Positions 47,081 through 60,151 of a stretch of 64,000 nt of DNA are shown piece after piece. The position numbers were made by a program, and so were the translations under genes. This DNA is from Rhinopomastus cyanomelas (lineage: Eukaryota; Chordata; Aves; Bucerotiformes; Rhinopomastidae), in the NCBI GenBank assembly GCA_013400115.1, contig VXBP01004055.1, forward strand, positions 208,174 through 272,173. The letters are read 5' to 3'. Positions within the stretch are counted from its first letter, which is position 1, and each line of letters begins with the position of its first letter. The notes below the pieces were generated by a model, which was not told the origin of the DNA, searched no databases, and worked only from the letters and a program-made list of their open reading frames with translations.

Positions 47081-49094
47081 AAAAACCTAAAGAATCCTAA
47101 GCACAAGGAGAGAATATTCAGCTCGGTATTGGTCTCTTTACATCAATATACGTACAAAATACAATAAGAGGTTGCAAAATTTGCATATTTTTCAACAGTG
47201 TCCGTTTTGTTAAACTGAATTCCTATTAATTATAATGAAGTGGACAATTCAGAGCACAGCCGCTTACATTGTACAAAGCTAAGCTCAGCTTGATGGCAGA
47301 TAACTGCCTTTTACATATTTGTTTTAACCTCTGATTTTCAGGACTAGAAACCAGTACCTATTGATCTGTCAATCTACTAAGCATCAGTTCTTTCATCCAC
47401 TTTGTTTTTCTCCAGTACCCACACTATCCCATCATACTATGTTAAGTTGTTTATACCAAATTTAACAAACACACAGAAAACCCCATAACTGCAGCTATTT
47501 GATGTGTTTTGCTAACAACAGTACAAACATTTCTATTTGTCTTAATAAAGAAGCTACTTTAATCTAATTGCTCTTGGTAAGAAAGAAAATAATAACAAAA
47601 TCTTGTTCAACACTACCTACCCTGAACAGTAGGACTGCTGGGGGCAATAAGGCACTAAGCCAGCTGCATTTCTGGCTCAGAGGCAGAATTCAATGAATAA
47701 ATTTAGACATCACGCTGTCTAGCATGTCTACAGCAAGAAACACTCAGACTTGCCTATTTCCTTCATGTTAAGTATTTTAAGCAAAAATGGAAATGAAAAA
47801 AGAAAGTGAACTTTTTTCATATAACAATTTATTTCCAAACATAAACCACAACACAAAGAATAACATTTTTTATTAAAAAAATCCATAAGTATGTTTAAAA
47901 CATAAACAACAATACTAAAGATTGCCAGATATTAGATTAGAATGAATCAGTATTTGGTCTCTTTTCCTTACAATTCTACTTCCCAATATTTTAAACTAAA
48001 ACTTTTCTAACACATATGATGATCTAATGCCTTCAAGACCTGTGATAAAAACTTTGTCTTTGCAGCACAGTAAACAATTACAAACTGAATAGAAGATAAC
48101 TGCATTCTTCAAATTCAAATCTTAAAGGCACAAATTACTACTCGCTTCCAATATTGATGCTACATCACTAAATGAGACTGCAGACTTACAAAATCAGTCT
48201 TGTGAAGAGTTTTCAGAAAAAAATTAGAATCCCCGCCCTCTAACGCTAAAGTTGCAATGATGCCATATAATTAAAAAAAAAATTAATCATGTGCATCTAA
48301 CAGAGAAACATTTAAGTCACATGGAAGTGCACTGTACTCCATTGTTAGGATACTGATGAAGAAAAAAAGAGAAACAGTGACTGCTTGCACTTGTACTCCT
48401 ATTAAGCCTCCTGAAGAAATTGATGTAAAAACATAAAATGCAGACCCATGAAGTACATGCCCACACACATGATGCTACCTCTAAATAGAAATCTCAAACT
48501 ATTACTTGTAAGATTTGAAAAAGAGCTACAAAATTTCTCATCCTCATTATTAAATACTATTCAGACTACCCTGTAGGCATTAGTTTTCTCCTAGTGAGCT
48601 CCTGTCAGGTCATTTGATTAAAAACAGTTTCAGACTTACCCTGGATTCTAGTTTAGGTACAGCCAAGAATGCTCAAATTAATTTTTGTTTACCGGTTTCC
48701 CTCCACTCCCCAATGGCTGAAAACATATTAATGCACAACAGAGTCTACAATCTGAAATTACTTTTTGAGACCTATGTTTTATCTGATGACATTTTTTTCT
48801 CCCAGCATTAATCTAGTCTGCCAGTTAACAGTTTTGTGTAACACAAAAGCCCTATGATGGATTGCAACAAAAGCTCTTTATTGTAGTCTTGACAGAGAAA
48901 GATAACTAATCCAGCGCTAATCTAAAACCAAAACCTTAGCACCAGAAATAAGGTTAGAGCTTTCATGGGTTTAGTGCATCGATCACAGCACACTACCTCG
49001 GAAAATGTTCTACAGTTTGCCTTGAAATTTTCTATTCTATATATTAACAGTTACCTTTGTCACACAGTCCTCAGCAGTTCAGGATAAGACCTAT

Positions 49095-49206
49095 GTTTGT
49101 GGACATGGTCTTCTGGGAGATGGTTTATTGGTTAGGGATTGTAGGGTGGACAGTTGCACTTGATGCTCTTGAAGGTCTTTTCCAGTCTTGATAATCCTAT
49201 GATTCT
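49095..49206 (+). mobile_element. CR1 LINE 3' tail fragment
   Basis: The plus strand shows GATGCTCTTGAAGGTCTTTT, CCAGTCTTGATAATCCTATG and ATTCT, a diverged CR1 3' end. Confidence 0.75.
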
Positions 49207-51144
49207 CTTAGATGTACATATCAGGTTTAGATCTTACTTTTAGAAAATTTATCAAATGCATGTAAATTGAATGCAAATGCACTCTTACTGCACAACTACA
49301 AACACCTGCTTTTGAATGGACAGTATTTGGTGGTGGTAAATCATTAAGTATTTAAAGAAAAGGTATCTGAACTTCCCAGCTACTAAGAAAAGTAACCTGG
49401 TAGGTACTTAAAAGATAAAGTGTTCCACCCTGGCCATGGCACCAAGTGGCTATGTCGCCCATAGAACTGCCCACGCCGAGGGAGTCCTTGGGCTGCAGCA
49501 GTACTAATTGCAGCCAGTGCCTCCCACACTGTCCGGCTCTGGAACAGGCTGGCCCTCAGACGAAGACGTTAGAATTCAACGTGCAGCGTCCTGCCATAAC
49601 AACAGAGCTGTCTTTGCAAAGGAAACACAGAAGCACTTTGCCTCGGCACCCAGTGCCTGCCCTTTTTCCCCAGACGAAAAGACAATTGGCGAACCCCCTG
49701 AAGGCAAAGTGATTAAAATATAATTATTCCTTTGGTACTGAGCCATGGCTGCTAAATACTAAGTTATGATGTGCCAGAAATGAAAGAACTGAGTGGTGGG
49801 GCATGGATGAGGAGAGGAAGGAAGGGGAAATATGACAGCTGGGCCTTTCATTGTGTTGAGAAGGAAACTGGATGCTAATGAAATAATAAATTATGTCAGA
49901 TGAATCTACAGGAGGAATGAAAGCAAAGTGGCTGTGATCAAGCAAGCTGAATGCAGGTGCTACGTATGCATTTCCAGCATATTAATCCAGTGATGTAGAC
50001 TGTACTAACTAGTATTCCTTTACTGAACTAAGTAATAGATGTCAACAATTACTATTGGAGGGTTTTCATGCCTCAAAACATTACTGGAGGTTAGAACTGA
50101 TGTTAGCATTGCAAGAGCCAGAAATAAGCAGTGACTGTAAAAATCTAACTGTTGCTGCATTTCATGCTATGATATCCAATGTCTAAGCATATTTTATGCT
50201 GGGATACCACAACCAGATTATTGGCATTGAGTTTCAGTTCACAGTTTTAAAGGCAAAGTTAAGATGTACCAAAAAGTTGGATGCACAGATGTGTAATAAT
50301 CACCTTACTGTTACTAGTGTGTTTCAGTTATAGATTAATTTTAACCTGTGGTAAACAGCTAAGTTCTTTGGAAGAGCATTTGTTACCAAAAAAACACATC
50401 GAGAACGTTTTGCCCCGTCACTCATGCTACTTAACATGTTTGAACAGACATGCTGGGGAATAAAGGGATTCAGATTCACAGTGAAGTTGTTTGCTTTTGA
50501 ACAGAAATGTTACGAAATATTCAGCCATCCAGGAACACTGATGGTTCATATTGCTGTAGGCTAAAAAGTGACCATTCCATCCTTCACTCAGTATTTGTCA
50601 ATACTCCCCACTGCAGTGAACAACAGATTTGCTAACTAACAACTGGAGGACTCTGAAGTCTGTCCCCACCCGCCGCAGTGCTGTTTGGGACAGTAATTTT
50701 TCTAGTATTTTCCCCATTCAATTTTCAGCATTTTATGTAGGAGGTTTCCAGTAATTTCTTGGGTAAACTATTCTATAACCGAGTGCATCTCAGACACAGG
50801 AAAATGTGCCAATTTTCTCTTCTTTCCCTCTCAGTTTTGTTCCCCTGTAGTTTCAGATTACACAGACTAGTTTTTGTTTCTTGTTATTTGTAAACTTCAA
50901 TTTATAGACGTTGTGTCCTTTCTTTGCTAGGAATTCTACCAAGTTATGCATTTCTGTTCTTATTTAGGAGGAAAAGAATTTTAAATGTCACCAATACAAG
51001 AGTAACATTGTTACTCTTACTCAAGGACCATCTAATTTATCTGCATTATTATTGTAGCAACGTGGGACGCAAACTGAGAGCAGCATTCGGGACACGTCAG
51101 TGTAATGCGAGCATCAGGACGTTTCGCCAACAAAGTGCCCAGAA

Positions 51145-51727
51145 AGGCAATCGCATTCCAGACTGCCTAAGAGAAGTGTGGCCAGCAGGTCAAGCAGGTG
51201 ATTCTCTTGATCTAATCTACTCTCATGGTATCCTATGTGGAGTACTGTATCCTGCTCTGGGGCCATCAGTGTAACTCAAGGCAGTTCAGAGGAGGGCCAT
51301 GAAGATAATCAAGGGGCTGGAACACTTCTCCTGTGAGAACAGGCTGAGAGTTGGGGTTGTTCAGCCTGGAGAAGAAAAGGCTTTGGGGAGATCTTACTGA
51401 GGCCTCTTAATATAGAAATGGGGCTTACAGGAAAAGACAGGGAGAAACTCTTTACCAGGGCTTGCAGTGGCATGACAAAGGCCAATCCTTTTAAGCTCAA
51501 AGAGGGTATGTTTAGATTGGACACATGGAAGAAATTCTTTACTGTGAGAGTGGCTAGACACTGGACCACGTTGCCCAGACAAGCTGTGGATGCCCCATTT
51601 GTGGTAGTGTTCAAGGCCAGGTTGGATGAGGAGCCTGATCTACTGAAAGACACTCCTGACTATGACAGGGGGGTTGGACTAGGTGAACTTTAGATGTCTT
51701 TTCCAATCCAAATTGATGCTTCTATGA
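51145..51727 (+). mobile_element. CR1 LINE, 5'-truncated copy
   Basis: A plus-oriented CR1 of about 0.58 kb from the end of the RT to the 3' terminus. Readable pieces include RLDTWKKFFTVRVARHW and PRQAVDAPFVVVFKARLDE, then the GGGGGGTTGGACTAGGTGA block and a short GATGCTTCTATGAATG tail. Frames are broken. Confidence 0.92.
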
Positions 51728-52658
51728 ATGTTTCCAATTATACTATTATTGCTTGCTATCACCTACATTTGCACCTGCATTAATTCAATTTTAATTAGTT
51801 GTTTGAGTTTTCTTTCCTGATTAAGTTCTGGTCTTAACTAGATGTCCTTCTAAGGTTAAGGTCCAGAGTCTCAAACTCTTGGCCGTTAAGTAGTTATCCT
51901 AATGTTAAATGAGAATCTTTATATGTCCAAATTTAGAATTTGCATAAGGAATTTGTTGGGGTTTTTTTCAATTAGCATAATTTATATGACATCCAAAAAA
52001 TAAAACTTTTACATAAAATTGAGAAACCATTCATGCCACTATTTATTAAGAATGACCCTTCTGTTATTACACATTGATGGAAGACAGATAAGACTGCATC
52101 CCATGGCCTGTCAAAGAATCAATATTCATTTAGCAAATTCAAATAGCAAATGGGGATTACCTGAATGACAGCTTGTAAACCTGTTACATTTTAATAAATT
52201 CTAGTATTTAATAATTTCCACAAGCCCTAATTTAAACATCCTAAAACATATTACAATGGAAAACTAATTTCCAGACAAAATTAATTTCCTTGTGAGTTCA
52301 CAAGCAGCATTAAAAAACCCCATGCATACATTTTTCTCTAACTTTAATTACTAAAATTAATTCTAGCCAGCATTTGTTTTTACTGTTCATGTTTGACTTA
52401 AAGAAATAGCCTTGCCAGGAAAGGAATAAATATTACAGAGAAAACTAACTTTTTGTTGTGAACACTGAGCCTAATTAAAGCTAGTCCTCTTGAGGTTTTT
52501 TTGTGCCATGGCTGATCCTGAGCTTTAACTAAAGTTGTTCCCATAATTGGGATATCTGTAAGATGCTTTCCTCTCTGGTTTCCTGTATCCATTTACCTGT
52601 AAACTAACACTTCTCACCTTTCCACTGACCATAACATTTGCAAAGTCATACATAGACA

Positions 52659-52778
52659 CGCCTGGATGTGTTCCTGTGTGACTTGGTCTAGGTGATCCTG
52701 CTGTGGCAGGGGGATTGGACCAGATGATCTTTCAAGGTCCCTTCCAATCCCTAATGATTCTATGATTATTCTATGATT
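52659..52778 (+). mobile_element. CR1 LINE 3' fragment with ATTCTATG repeats
   Basis: Plus-oriented, about 120 bp: CCTGGATGTGTTCCTGTGTG, the CTGCTGTGGCAGGGGGATTG block, and a well-kept tail with several GATTATTCTATGATTAT units. The clean tail suggests a relatively young insertion. Confidence 0.93.
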
Positions 52779-53209
52779 ATCCTAATATGTGCAGGACTTC
52801 AGCAATGTTTCAAATATCTGTTCCCCTATGAAATGTCTCAAAGGCACACTGCAGTTTAGAAATTATTGTGATGGAATAGGAATTGTGGACAGACAAAGAA
52901 TAAACACATTCATTTCCTCTTCTTTATTCCAGTTTGGGAAACTTTTAAAACAATGTTGGTTTGTGCTGCACTTCAAACAATGATTGCTTGAAGTCACTAG
53001 ATTAAATAGCTGAAGGCATAAACATGAAATAACATTTGAAATTCACATACATTGCTGTACCTTCTGATTTAGGCTTGGAAATATAAAATTCATTGCAATG
53101 AAAACTACAGTCACTAAACTAGAGATGGTACCTCAGTTTCAGGCAGAGACCATCTAGTCACATTGGGAAGCTCTGTGACTGAACTTACCTGCATGGCGTC
53201 AAGACTCTT

Positions 53210-53275
53210 TTCTACAGAATGCGTTTGATTCAAAGAGACCTTTAAGATCATCAAGTCCGACCATTAACCCACACA
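53210..53275 (-). mobile_element. Possible CR1 LINE tail fragment
   Basis: Plus-strand AGAGACCTTTAAGATCATCA followed by AGTCCGACCATTAACCC resembles the inverted CR1 3' end. It is very short and lacks the terminal repeat. Confidence 0.55.
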
Positions 53276-53771
53276 TGACAATCATAGTATCTTCTGTGAT
53301 AAGGGAAACGACAAGTAAACACAGATCTCTGCTGGCTCCTGTGAGAAAGCTAAAAGACTTCAGACATGAAAAAGAAAGTGAATCTGTCTGTTCTCTACAA
53401 CACAGCAAAAAGATTAGCCCAGCCAGCCAAGTTGCAGAGTAGATCTAGTGAGGAAGTTAATAAACTTCCCTCCTTCTCTCAGGAAGTATTATAGCAAAGG
53501 GTATAGTAATTGAATAGGGACGGAGAAATGAGATTAACTTTAGCCGTCTCTACAGGGAGCTCTGAAAAGACAGCTTGGAATTGTTAGACCTTGAACTGGT
53601 ACATATAATTGATACCAGTTTGCCTCAGAGGTAGATAATGTAAGAACCAAGGAACTCAGTAACTTCTGTAATATCTTCTGTGTTTAAGATAGGTTAACTG
53701 CAGATACCCAAGACAATTTAGGACATATTGTTTTAATAAAACAGTATAAAATTCTACTTGTCTAAGCACAT

Positions 53772-54240
53772 AGACCTGACGCATCAGGTCCAGAGGAGGC
53801 CATGATAATGAGCAGGAGGCTGGAACATGTCTCCCACAAAGAGAGGCTGAGGAAGCTGGGGATGTTCAGCCTGGAGAAAAGAAGGCTCTGGGGGGACCCA
53901 ATAGCAACCTTCCAGTACCTGAAGGGGCCTACAAGAAGGTTGGAGAGGAACTGTTTATGAAGGTCTGTAGTGACAGGATGAGGGGCAATAGTTTCAAATG
54001 ACAGAAGGGTAGATTTAGGTTGGATGTTAGGAAGAAGTTCTTTAGTCGGAAGGTGGTTGAACACTGGAACAGAATGCCAAGGGAGGTTAGTTGAGGCCCC
54101 ATTCCTGGAGATATTCAAGGTGAGAGTGGACAAGGCTCAGGCAACCTGATCTAGTTGAGGATGTCCTTGCTCACTGCAGAGGGGCTGAGCTAGATGACAT
54201 TAGGAGGTCCTTTCCAACTCAGGCAATTCTATGATTCTGT
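53772..54240 (+). mobile_element. CR1 LINE, 5'-truncated copy
   Basis: A plus-oriented copy of about 0.47 kb: CCAGAGGAGGCCATGATAAT, TGTTCAGCCTGGAGAAAAGA, the ORF2 C-terminus, TCCTTTCCAACTCAGGCAAT and a TTCTATGATTCTG tail. It belongs to the TGTTCAGCCTGGAGAA subfamily group, like 51145-51727. Confidence 0.92.
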
Positions 54241-54552
54241 TAAATATTGGTGCTGTTACAAAAATGTTAGTTTCAAGCATAGAAAAGAGGAGGCAATGGG
54301 CATGGCTTGTGAAGACAGCATCATAGACACTTTGCAGTCTGTGAGGACAGCAGTGGGACAGGTAGTCTTGTAACTGACTGAACATCTGTGTTTTCAAAGA
54401 CTGCACAGAAATCACAGCTGCATATACAGAGCAATTCAGCCCATTTATACTTTTTTTATGCTACTAAGGATGTATGGAACCAATATGAAATCCAAAGTGA
54501 CTTCAGTTTAACTCCATCCACCCTCTTCAAAGCACAGCACCAAAGGATGGAT

Positions 54553-54648
54553 CATAGAATCGTAAGGGATTGGAAGGGACCTCGAAAGATCATCTAGTCC
54601 AATCCCCCTGCCACAGCAGGATCACCCAGACCAAGTCATACAGTGGAT
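54553..54648 (-). mobile_element. CR1 LINE 3' fragment
   Basis: Inverted tail ATCATAGAATCGTAAGGGAT followed by the CCACAGCAGGATCACCCAG block; close in sequence to 11809 and 29114 and severely 5'-truncated. Confidence 0.92.
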
Positions 54649-55673
54649 GCTTTTGTCTCCAGAACAACAGTTTGCTGTTTGGAAAATTCAATTGAGAAAC
54701 AGGAAGACTGATTAAAAGATGGAAACCAGACTAAGAGGTATGAATCTATGCCTCCCTTACTGCAGTACTCAAATGCAGGAAGGGACAGAACATTTTGTGT
54801 GAAAGCGCTTGAAACTGATCCAGTAAATAAGAAGCCAAATCTTATCTAGAAATTGGGATATTCGCTACAAGTGGCAGAATGAAGTTTTCAGCTCTTAATC
54901 CCAGAAAATAATGATGCATTTAAAAAAAAATTGTCATTAAAATATCTCCAGAATTACTGATTATAAAATTAGATATGCGTCCTTCCAGTTTAATGTTCTA
55001 ATTACTTGAAAGGCATTTTTCCCCTAGAAAGTCTAAGGTACATTGTTTAATCACCTATTTTGAATGCTGTACCCCTATTTCTCAGTGCTCTAATATGGCG
55101 TAACCAGCTGAAAGCCCTATCAGTCTGGGATAGTAATGACCACTTTCAGATGAGATTAAATCAGCCATAGATCTAAATGACAGCTCACCTTTTCAAATTT
55201 CTCTTGGAAGCTACAGAACTTAGGAGGCTGTCCAGACATCTAGACAAATTATGCACTTCTAAGCATGTACAGGTGACTCAAGATAAATGTCCCAGGCAGG
55301 GAGGAGCCTAATTAATTTGTATAGAGAGTAAAGCAATCTTGGAAAAAAGATTTAACTGTCTGACATGTATATATGGCTACACCGCAATTTGGGTAGGATA
55401 TGTCATCCTTAAACCACAAAGCTAATCCTATGCAATGCAGAACATAACATTGTATTCATAAATTAAACTAATCAAGGGTTCACCTTAAGTCTAGCTAAAT
55501 CCCTTCCCTTGATACTGACTTTAAGCACAATTCACTCCTTAGATAAGGGGAGACAACATGTCAATTCCATCCTAGAGTTATGATTAGTTTTTCCCCCAAT
55601 ATGTAAGCGTACTTCATTGCTTGTCTTCCACAGAAAATTGTGGCTCTCCAACAGTATTTCTGTCCTTCACTGT

Positions 55674-55852
55674 CTTACCAGAACAGGCTGCCCAGAGGGG
55701 CTGTGGAGTCTCCTCCTCTGGAGACATTCAAAACCCACCTGGATATGATCCTGTGCGACTTGGTCTAAGTGATCCTGCTGTGGCAGGGAGATTGGACTGG
55801 ATGATCTTTCAAGGTCTTTTCCAATCCCTGATGTTCTGCGATTCTGTGATGT
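55674..55852 (+). mobile_element. CR1 LINE 3' fragment
   Basis: Plus-oriented: CCAGAACAGGCTGCCCAGAG, then CATTCAAAACCCACCTGGAT, the CTGCTGTGGCAGGGAGATTG block, and TTCTGCGATTCTGTGATG. Confidence 0.93.
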
Positions 55853-56734
55853 ACGCAACTGAAACATACTATATTTAAAGAAAATTAAAATCAGACAAGA
55901 TGCCTTTATGATGAAAGGACTAATTAACTAGTCAAGGAAATTCTGACTACCTTGACTAACACATGGACTTTGGTTCAAGTCAAGAGGTGTTCCTCAGACA
56001 TTGATTCAGACAGTTTTATTGAGGTACAGATAAGACGACTGTGCAGGAGACTGTAACTAGTATACTGACGAAGAAACACTCAAGAATCCACATAATCCAG
56101 ATACATGCCTGAAAAGGAGTGGACGTGGAATTTAGAATGGGATTCTGCTTAGGGTTAGGCTGTTATGCAGCCCCAAAAACCAAAGGAGCCTATCAATAAT
56201 GAGAAAAGGATGTAGGAACACACTAGAAAAAAAATCTATTGTATAAATCTCAGCTTGGAGAAGGTAAGCAAAAGTGGAAACCAAGTTCATAACGATCCTG
56301 ATGTTCTCCAGAGGTTTGCACAGTGCTTAGTACAGACTTTTCATATTTACTAATATCCTTAAGTGACTTATCCTCTGAATGATTTGCGAGGAGCTTTTAA
56401 CTAATAAGGAGAAAATAGCTAGTCTTTTCACACTACAAAAGACTGCTGCTGAGAGCCACATCTTCAGTTTTGAGAATTTCAGCATAACCAGAGCCTATTT
56501 TTGAAAGGGAAAGGTAAATGCCCATCAGATATTACTTCATATATTTTATCAGAGGTAGAGGAAATCCAACAATCAATGCCAAGAGACTCACAAAAACAAA
56601 TCAAGATGTTTTCATCCTCTTTAAAAGAGATCCTACCTCAATCGTGTCTTAGAGACATTGGTGGATGAGAGTATAAAGGCATCTCTGTGTCTAGCATCTC
56701 CAGGGAAGTTTCACGTTCACACATACTGGAAACA

Positions 56735-57185
56735 CTCCTGGAGGTGCTGGAGCATGTTCAGAGAAGGATAACAAAGCAGGTTAAGGGTCCAGAGCAAAAG
56801 TGCTATGAGGAGTGGCTGAGGGAACTGGGGTTGTTTAGCTAGGTTAAAAGGAGGCTCAGGGGAGACCTAACTCTTTATAACTACCTGAAAGGAGGTTTTA
56901 GAGGTGGAACTTGGTCTCTAGTCCCAAATAATAAACAACAGAACAAAAGGAAATGGCCTCAAGTTGTGCCAGGGGAGGTTTAGGTTGGCTATCAAAAAGT
57001 TATTTACTGAATAGCTTGTCAAGCTCAGGCAAGTGGTTAAATCGCCATCCCTGGAGGGGTTTAAAAGATGTGTAGATGCGGTGCTGAGGGATGTGGTTTA
57101 GTGGTGTATTAGCCAATATTAGGTTTATGGTTAGACTCTGTAATCTTAAAGGTCATTTCCAACCTAATGATTATATGACTCTTAC
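56735..57185 (+). mobile_element. CR1 LINE, 5'-truncated and diverged
   Basis: A plus-oriented copy of about 0.45 kb: GCTGGAGCATGTTCAGAGAA, GGGAACTGGGGTTGTTTAGC, AACTACCTGAAAGGAGGTTT, then CATTTCCAACCTAATGATTA at the tail. Base changes are more frequent than in the other copies, so it is probably older. Confidence 0.88.
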
Positions 57186-58235
57186 AGACCTTAGTGTGCA
57201 AATTCATGTAGGCATCTTTTTGTCAGTTAAAAAAAAAAAATAGCAAAATGAATGAAATAACACTGCTCTGTAGTGAAATCTTTATTTCAATGAGATAGCA
57301 CAGAATAATTTTATGCCACTAAAATTCTTAGCAACTAATTTGACATAATCTAAAAAGAAGCTAAAGATATATTTATTGTGAAAAATTAGAATTTAAGAAA
57401 TACAAGTTGTAAATAAAATCCTTGCCCTATATCCCAAAAGGACATGCAATGAGAAAACAACTGCCTGGCTCTTCTGCAAGATCTTCAATAAAAACCTTTA
57501 CCAAATGGCCAGAGAACAACTGAGGACAAAAGAAAGAAGCTTACTCAAAACAAAAATAAACTACTGAAAAGAAACTACTGGAAGAAAATAATGCTGCTGA
57601 TAGCAACAAGTAAAAGCTAAAGCAGCCACCAAATGCCATTCATATTTCTTCCAGATCAACAGTACAATGGAAAATAGACACAGCTAGGCACATAATAGAG
57701 TAGATAATGAGTTTGTACTAATAGTCTGGAGATAACTCTGCAACAGTAAGCAGGACAGAATATCACACAAAACTAATACTGCTGCTATTCACTAAACAAG
57801 CTCATATTTTCATATGCGGATACAATGAATGGTCCCAAAGATAAGATCTAAAAGCACATATTTAAAAAGAAAACTCAGCTTGGTTTGGCATAATATGATT
57901 TCTGCACACTTCTCAAAAGATACATCAAATTTATCAATGTTTTCATGATACACGGCCTCAGTTTAATAGTTGCCAAGGGCTAGTCTCATGTGGGAAAATG
58001 GCTGCAGAAATCCACACCTGAACTGATGACCAGAAAGACTAATGAAATCACTTACTCTGACTCACTGCAGCATTTAAGTTGTAGAAATGTTCCTACATTC
58101 TTTGCACCAACACCAGAGTTTCTGCTTGGAACTACCTGCATGCAAAAAGTGGAACAAAACCACTTCACATCACAGATACAGGAACATGCTAATTTTCCAG
58201 TTATAAATAAACTGCTTGTGGCTAATTCTTTCCTA

Positions 58236-58425
58236 TGAGGGTGGTGAGGTGCTGGAACAGGCTGCCCAAGGAAGTTGTGGCTGCTCCATCCCTCGAAGTG
58301 TTCAAAGCCAGGCTGGATGGGGCCCTGAGTAACCTGATCTAGTGAAGGTATCCCTGCCTATGCAGGGAGGTTGGCAGCAGATGATCTTTAAGGTCCCTTC
58401 CAACCCTGGCCATTCCATGATTTTC
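58236..58425 (+). mobile_element. CR1 LINE 3' fragment
   Basis: Plus-oriented: GGTGAGGTGCTGGAACAGGC, TCGAAGTGTTCAAAGCCAGG, CTATGCAGGGAGGTTGGCAG and TTCCAACCCTGGCCATTCCA. The terminal repeat is eroded to TGATTTTCC. Confidence 0.92.
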
Positions 58426-59758
58426 CAATTTAAGTTCCTGGCTAAAACTGAAGACTAGGACCAGCTTAGATCATTAATACTGAATACATACATCAATTCC
58501 TACATTATTGTATTCTTTTAGTATTGAGACGACATTTACCACACACAAAACCAAGCTTTAACTTGTATGTGATTCTAATTATTCAATTAATAACTCAATT
58601 AGTGTTGACATGATCCATTCCAGTGTATGACAGTTATGGGGAGGGAGGGAGAGGCACAATAATCTGAATATTAAAGCAACAAGAATGGGAGACCAATTCT
58701 GAAACATCCCCTATAATCCACTGAACCCACATTCCTCCAGAGAACTAACCAAAAAGAATCTAACTAAAAGGAAAGCAATAGGAAGAAGAAAACACTTCTG
58801 CTTTGCTATTAAGTTATATCACAAGTCCAAAGCATCTTCTTCCAATACCCAGTCTATATCGAGCACTGCTACAGGGAGAATATTCTGCAAATATCAGAGG
58901 AAAGGAAGCAAATAAACAACACAAAGGAACCTTGTACAAGTAATACCAATAAATTGTAATTGTGAAAATATTTTGGCAACCTTATCCATAAACAAAAATG
59001 ATTAAAAGGCTTGTCCAGCACAGATATCTAGTCTTCATAACAACTGAGAGAAGTTTACTGAACCATAATTATTTCCCATAAAGAAAGTACTCCCCACTAT
59101 TGCTGTAACAAAAAACCATTACTAATAATTGAAGAAAACAAAGAATCTCATCATATGGTTAGAGAAAACTAACATATGATTACGTAATGGTTAAAGCAAC
59201 ACTGTGAGCTCCCAGACCAAAGATAAGAAGAGGAGATTCTTATTCGTTGCACACCAAGTCAACATAATATCACAGTAACAAACTGAAACAAAAATGTCTT
59301 AGAACAGCCTTGTCTCACTGTGAAAGTGGATACTTTTACTTTGAAGGTATTTTGCTGAGAATGTTTCATTTAAGTGCAAGTTTTCAATCACTGCTCTATT
59401 TTCTTACTGATTTATAATAGCCAACTTTGAATGAGTAGAATTTGGAGAAAAAACAGTTTCCACAGTTCTCACAAGTTTGCATGAAACTGATACATTTTAT
59501 GTTATTAAAAGACCCAAAATGCCTACCTGCCACTTCCGACTTGCTTAAAGGTCAACCTGTTCCTTCTAAACATAACTGTAGATGAGAACATCAGTTACTA
59601 AAAAAAAAAAAAAATCTCCTTTCAGCTTCTGATCAGGATTGCTGAAATAGTACTGAAAATTGTATTGGGCACTCCTAGATGTGAGTAGGATACAAAGAGC
59701 ATGAGGCCTTCTGAAACGGCTTCTCGGGGCAAGTTCCTTGGCAAGAAAACACTCTTAC

Positions 59759-59993
59759 CTGGAGACTACTTCCAGTAAGCCCTGGCATCTCCAGCAAGAC
59801 AAAGACACTGTCACAGAAAACTCGAGGAGCTCTACCAAGACTTTCCTTTGGAAAGACATCCACTTCATGACTGAACTCTCTAACCAGGCATCTTTTGCGT
59901 CTCTGCCTTCCTGACCCCTCCAAGCTTTCCGAGGACGAGGGAGACAGCAAAGGCACCTTCAGCCAAAGCACTCCTCTCCTCAAGCTGCCAACC
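59759..59993 (-). other. Candidate non-coding exon of WASF1 (5' UTR), unproven
   Basis: A CpG-enriched, GC-richer 235 bp block on the minus strand is bracketed by an acceptor-like TTGATTGACATCTACAG and a strong donor CTCCAG|GTAAGAGT. It lies in WASF1 sense, upstream of the initiator exon, where alternative 5' UTR exons are expected. Its open frame is not recognisably coding. It may equally be a chance pairing of splice-like motifs. Confidence 0.3.
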
Positions 59994-60151
59994 CTGTAGA
60001 TGTCAATCAAGCAGATCTGTATTTGTGCTGAACCTAGCCAGGTGCTCAAGAGACTGAAGACTGCAGGAATCCAGAGTTATCAATTCTCAAGAGTGCTCTT
60101 TGTAAAAAACTCTTATAATTGTAAAGCTGAGTACAAGACAAGGCAAAATCA

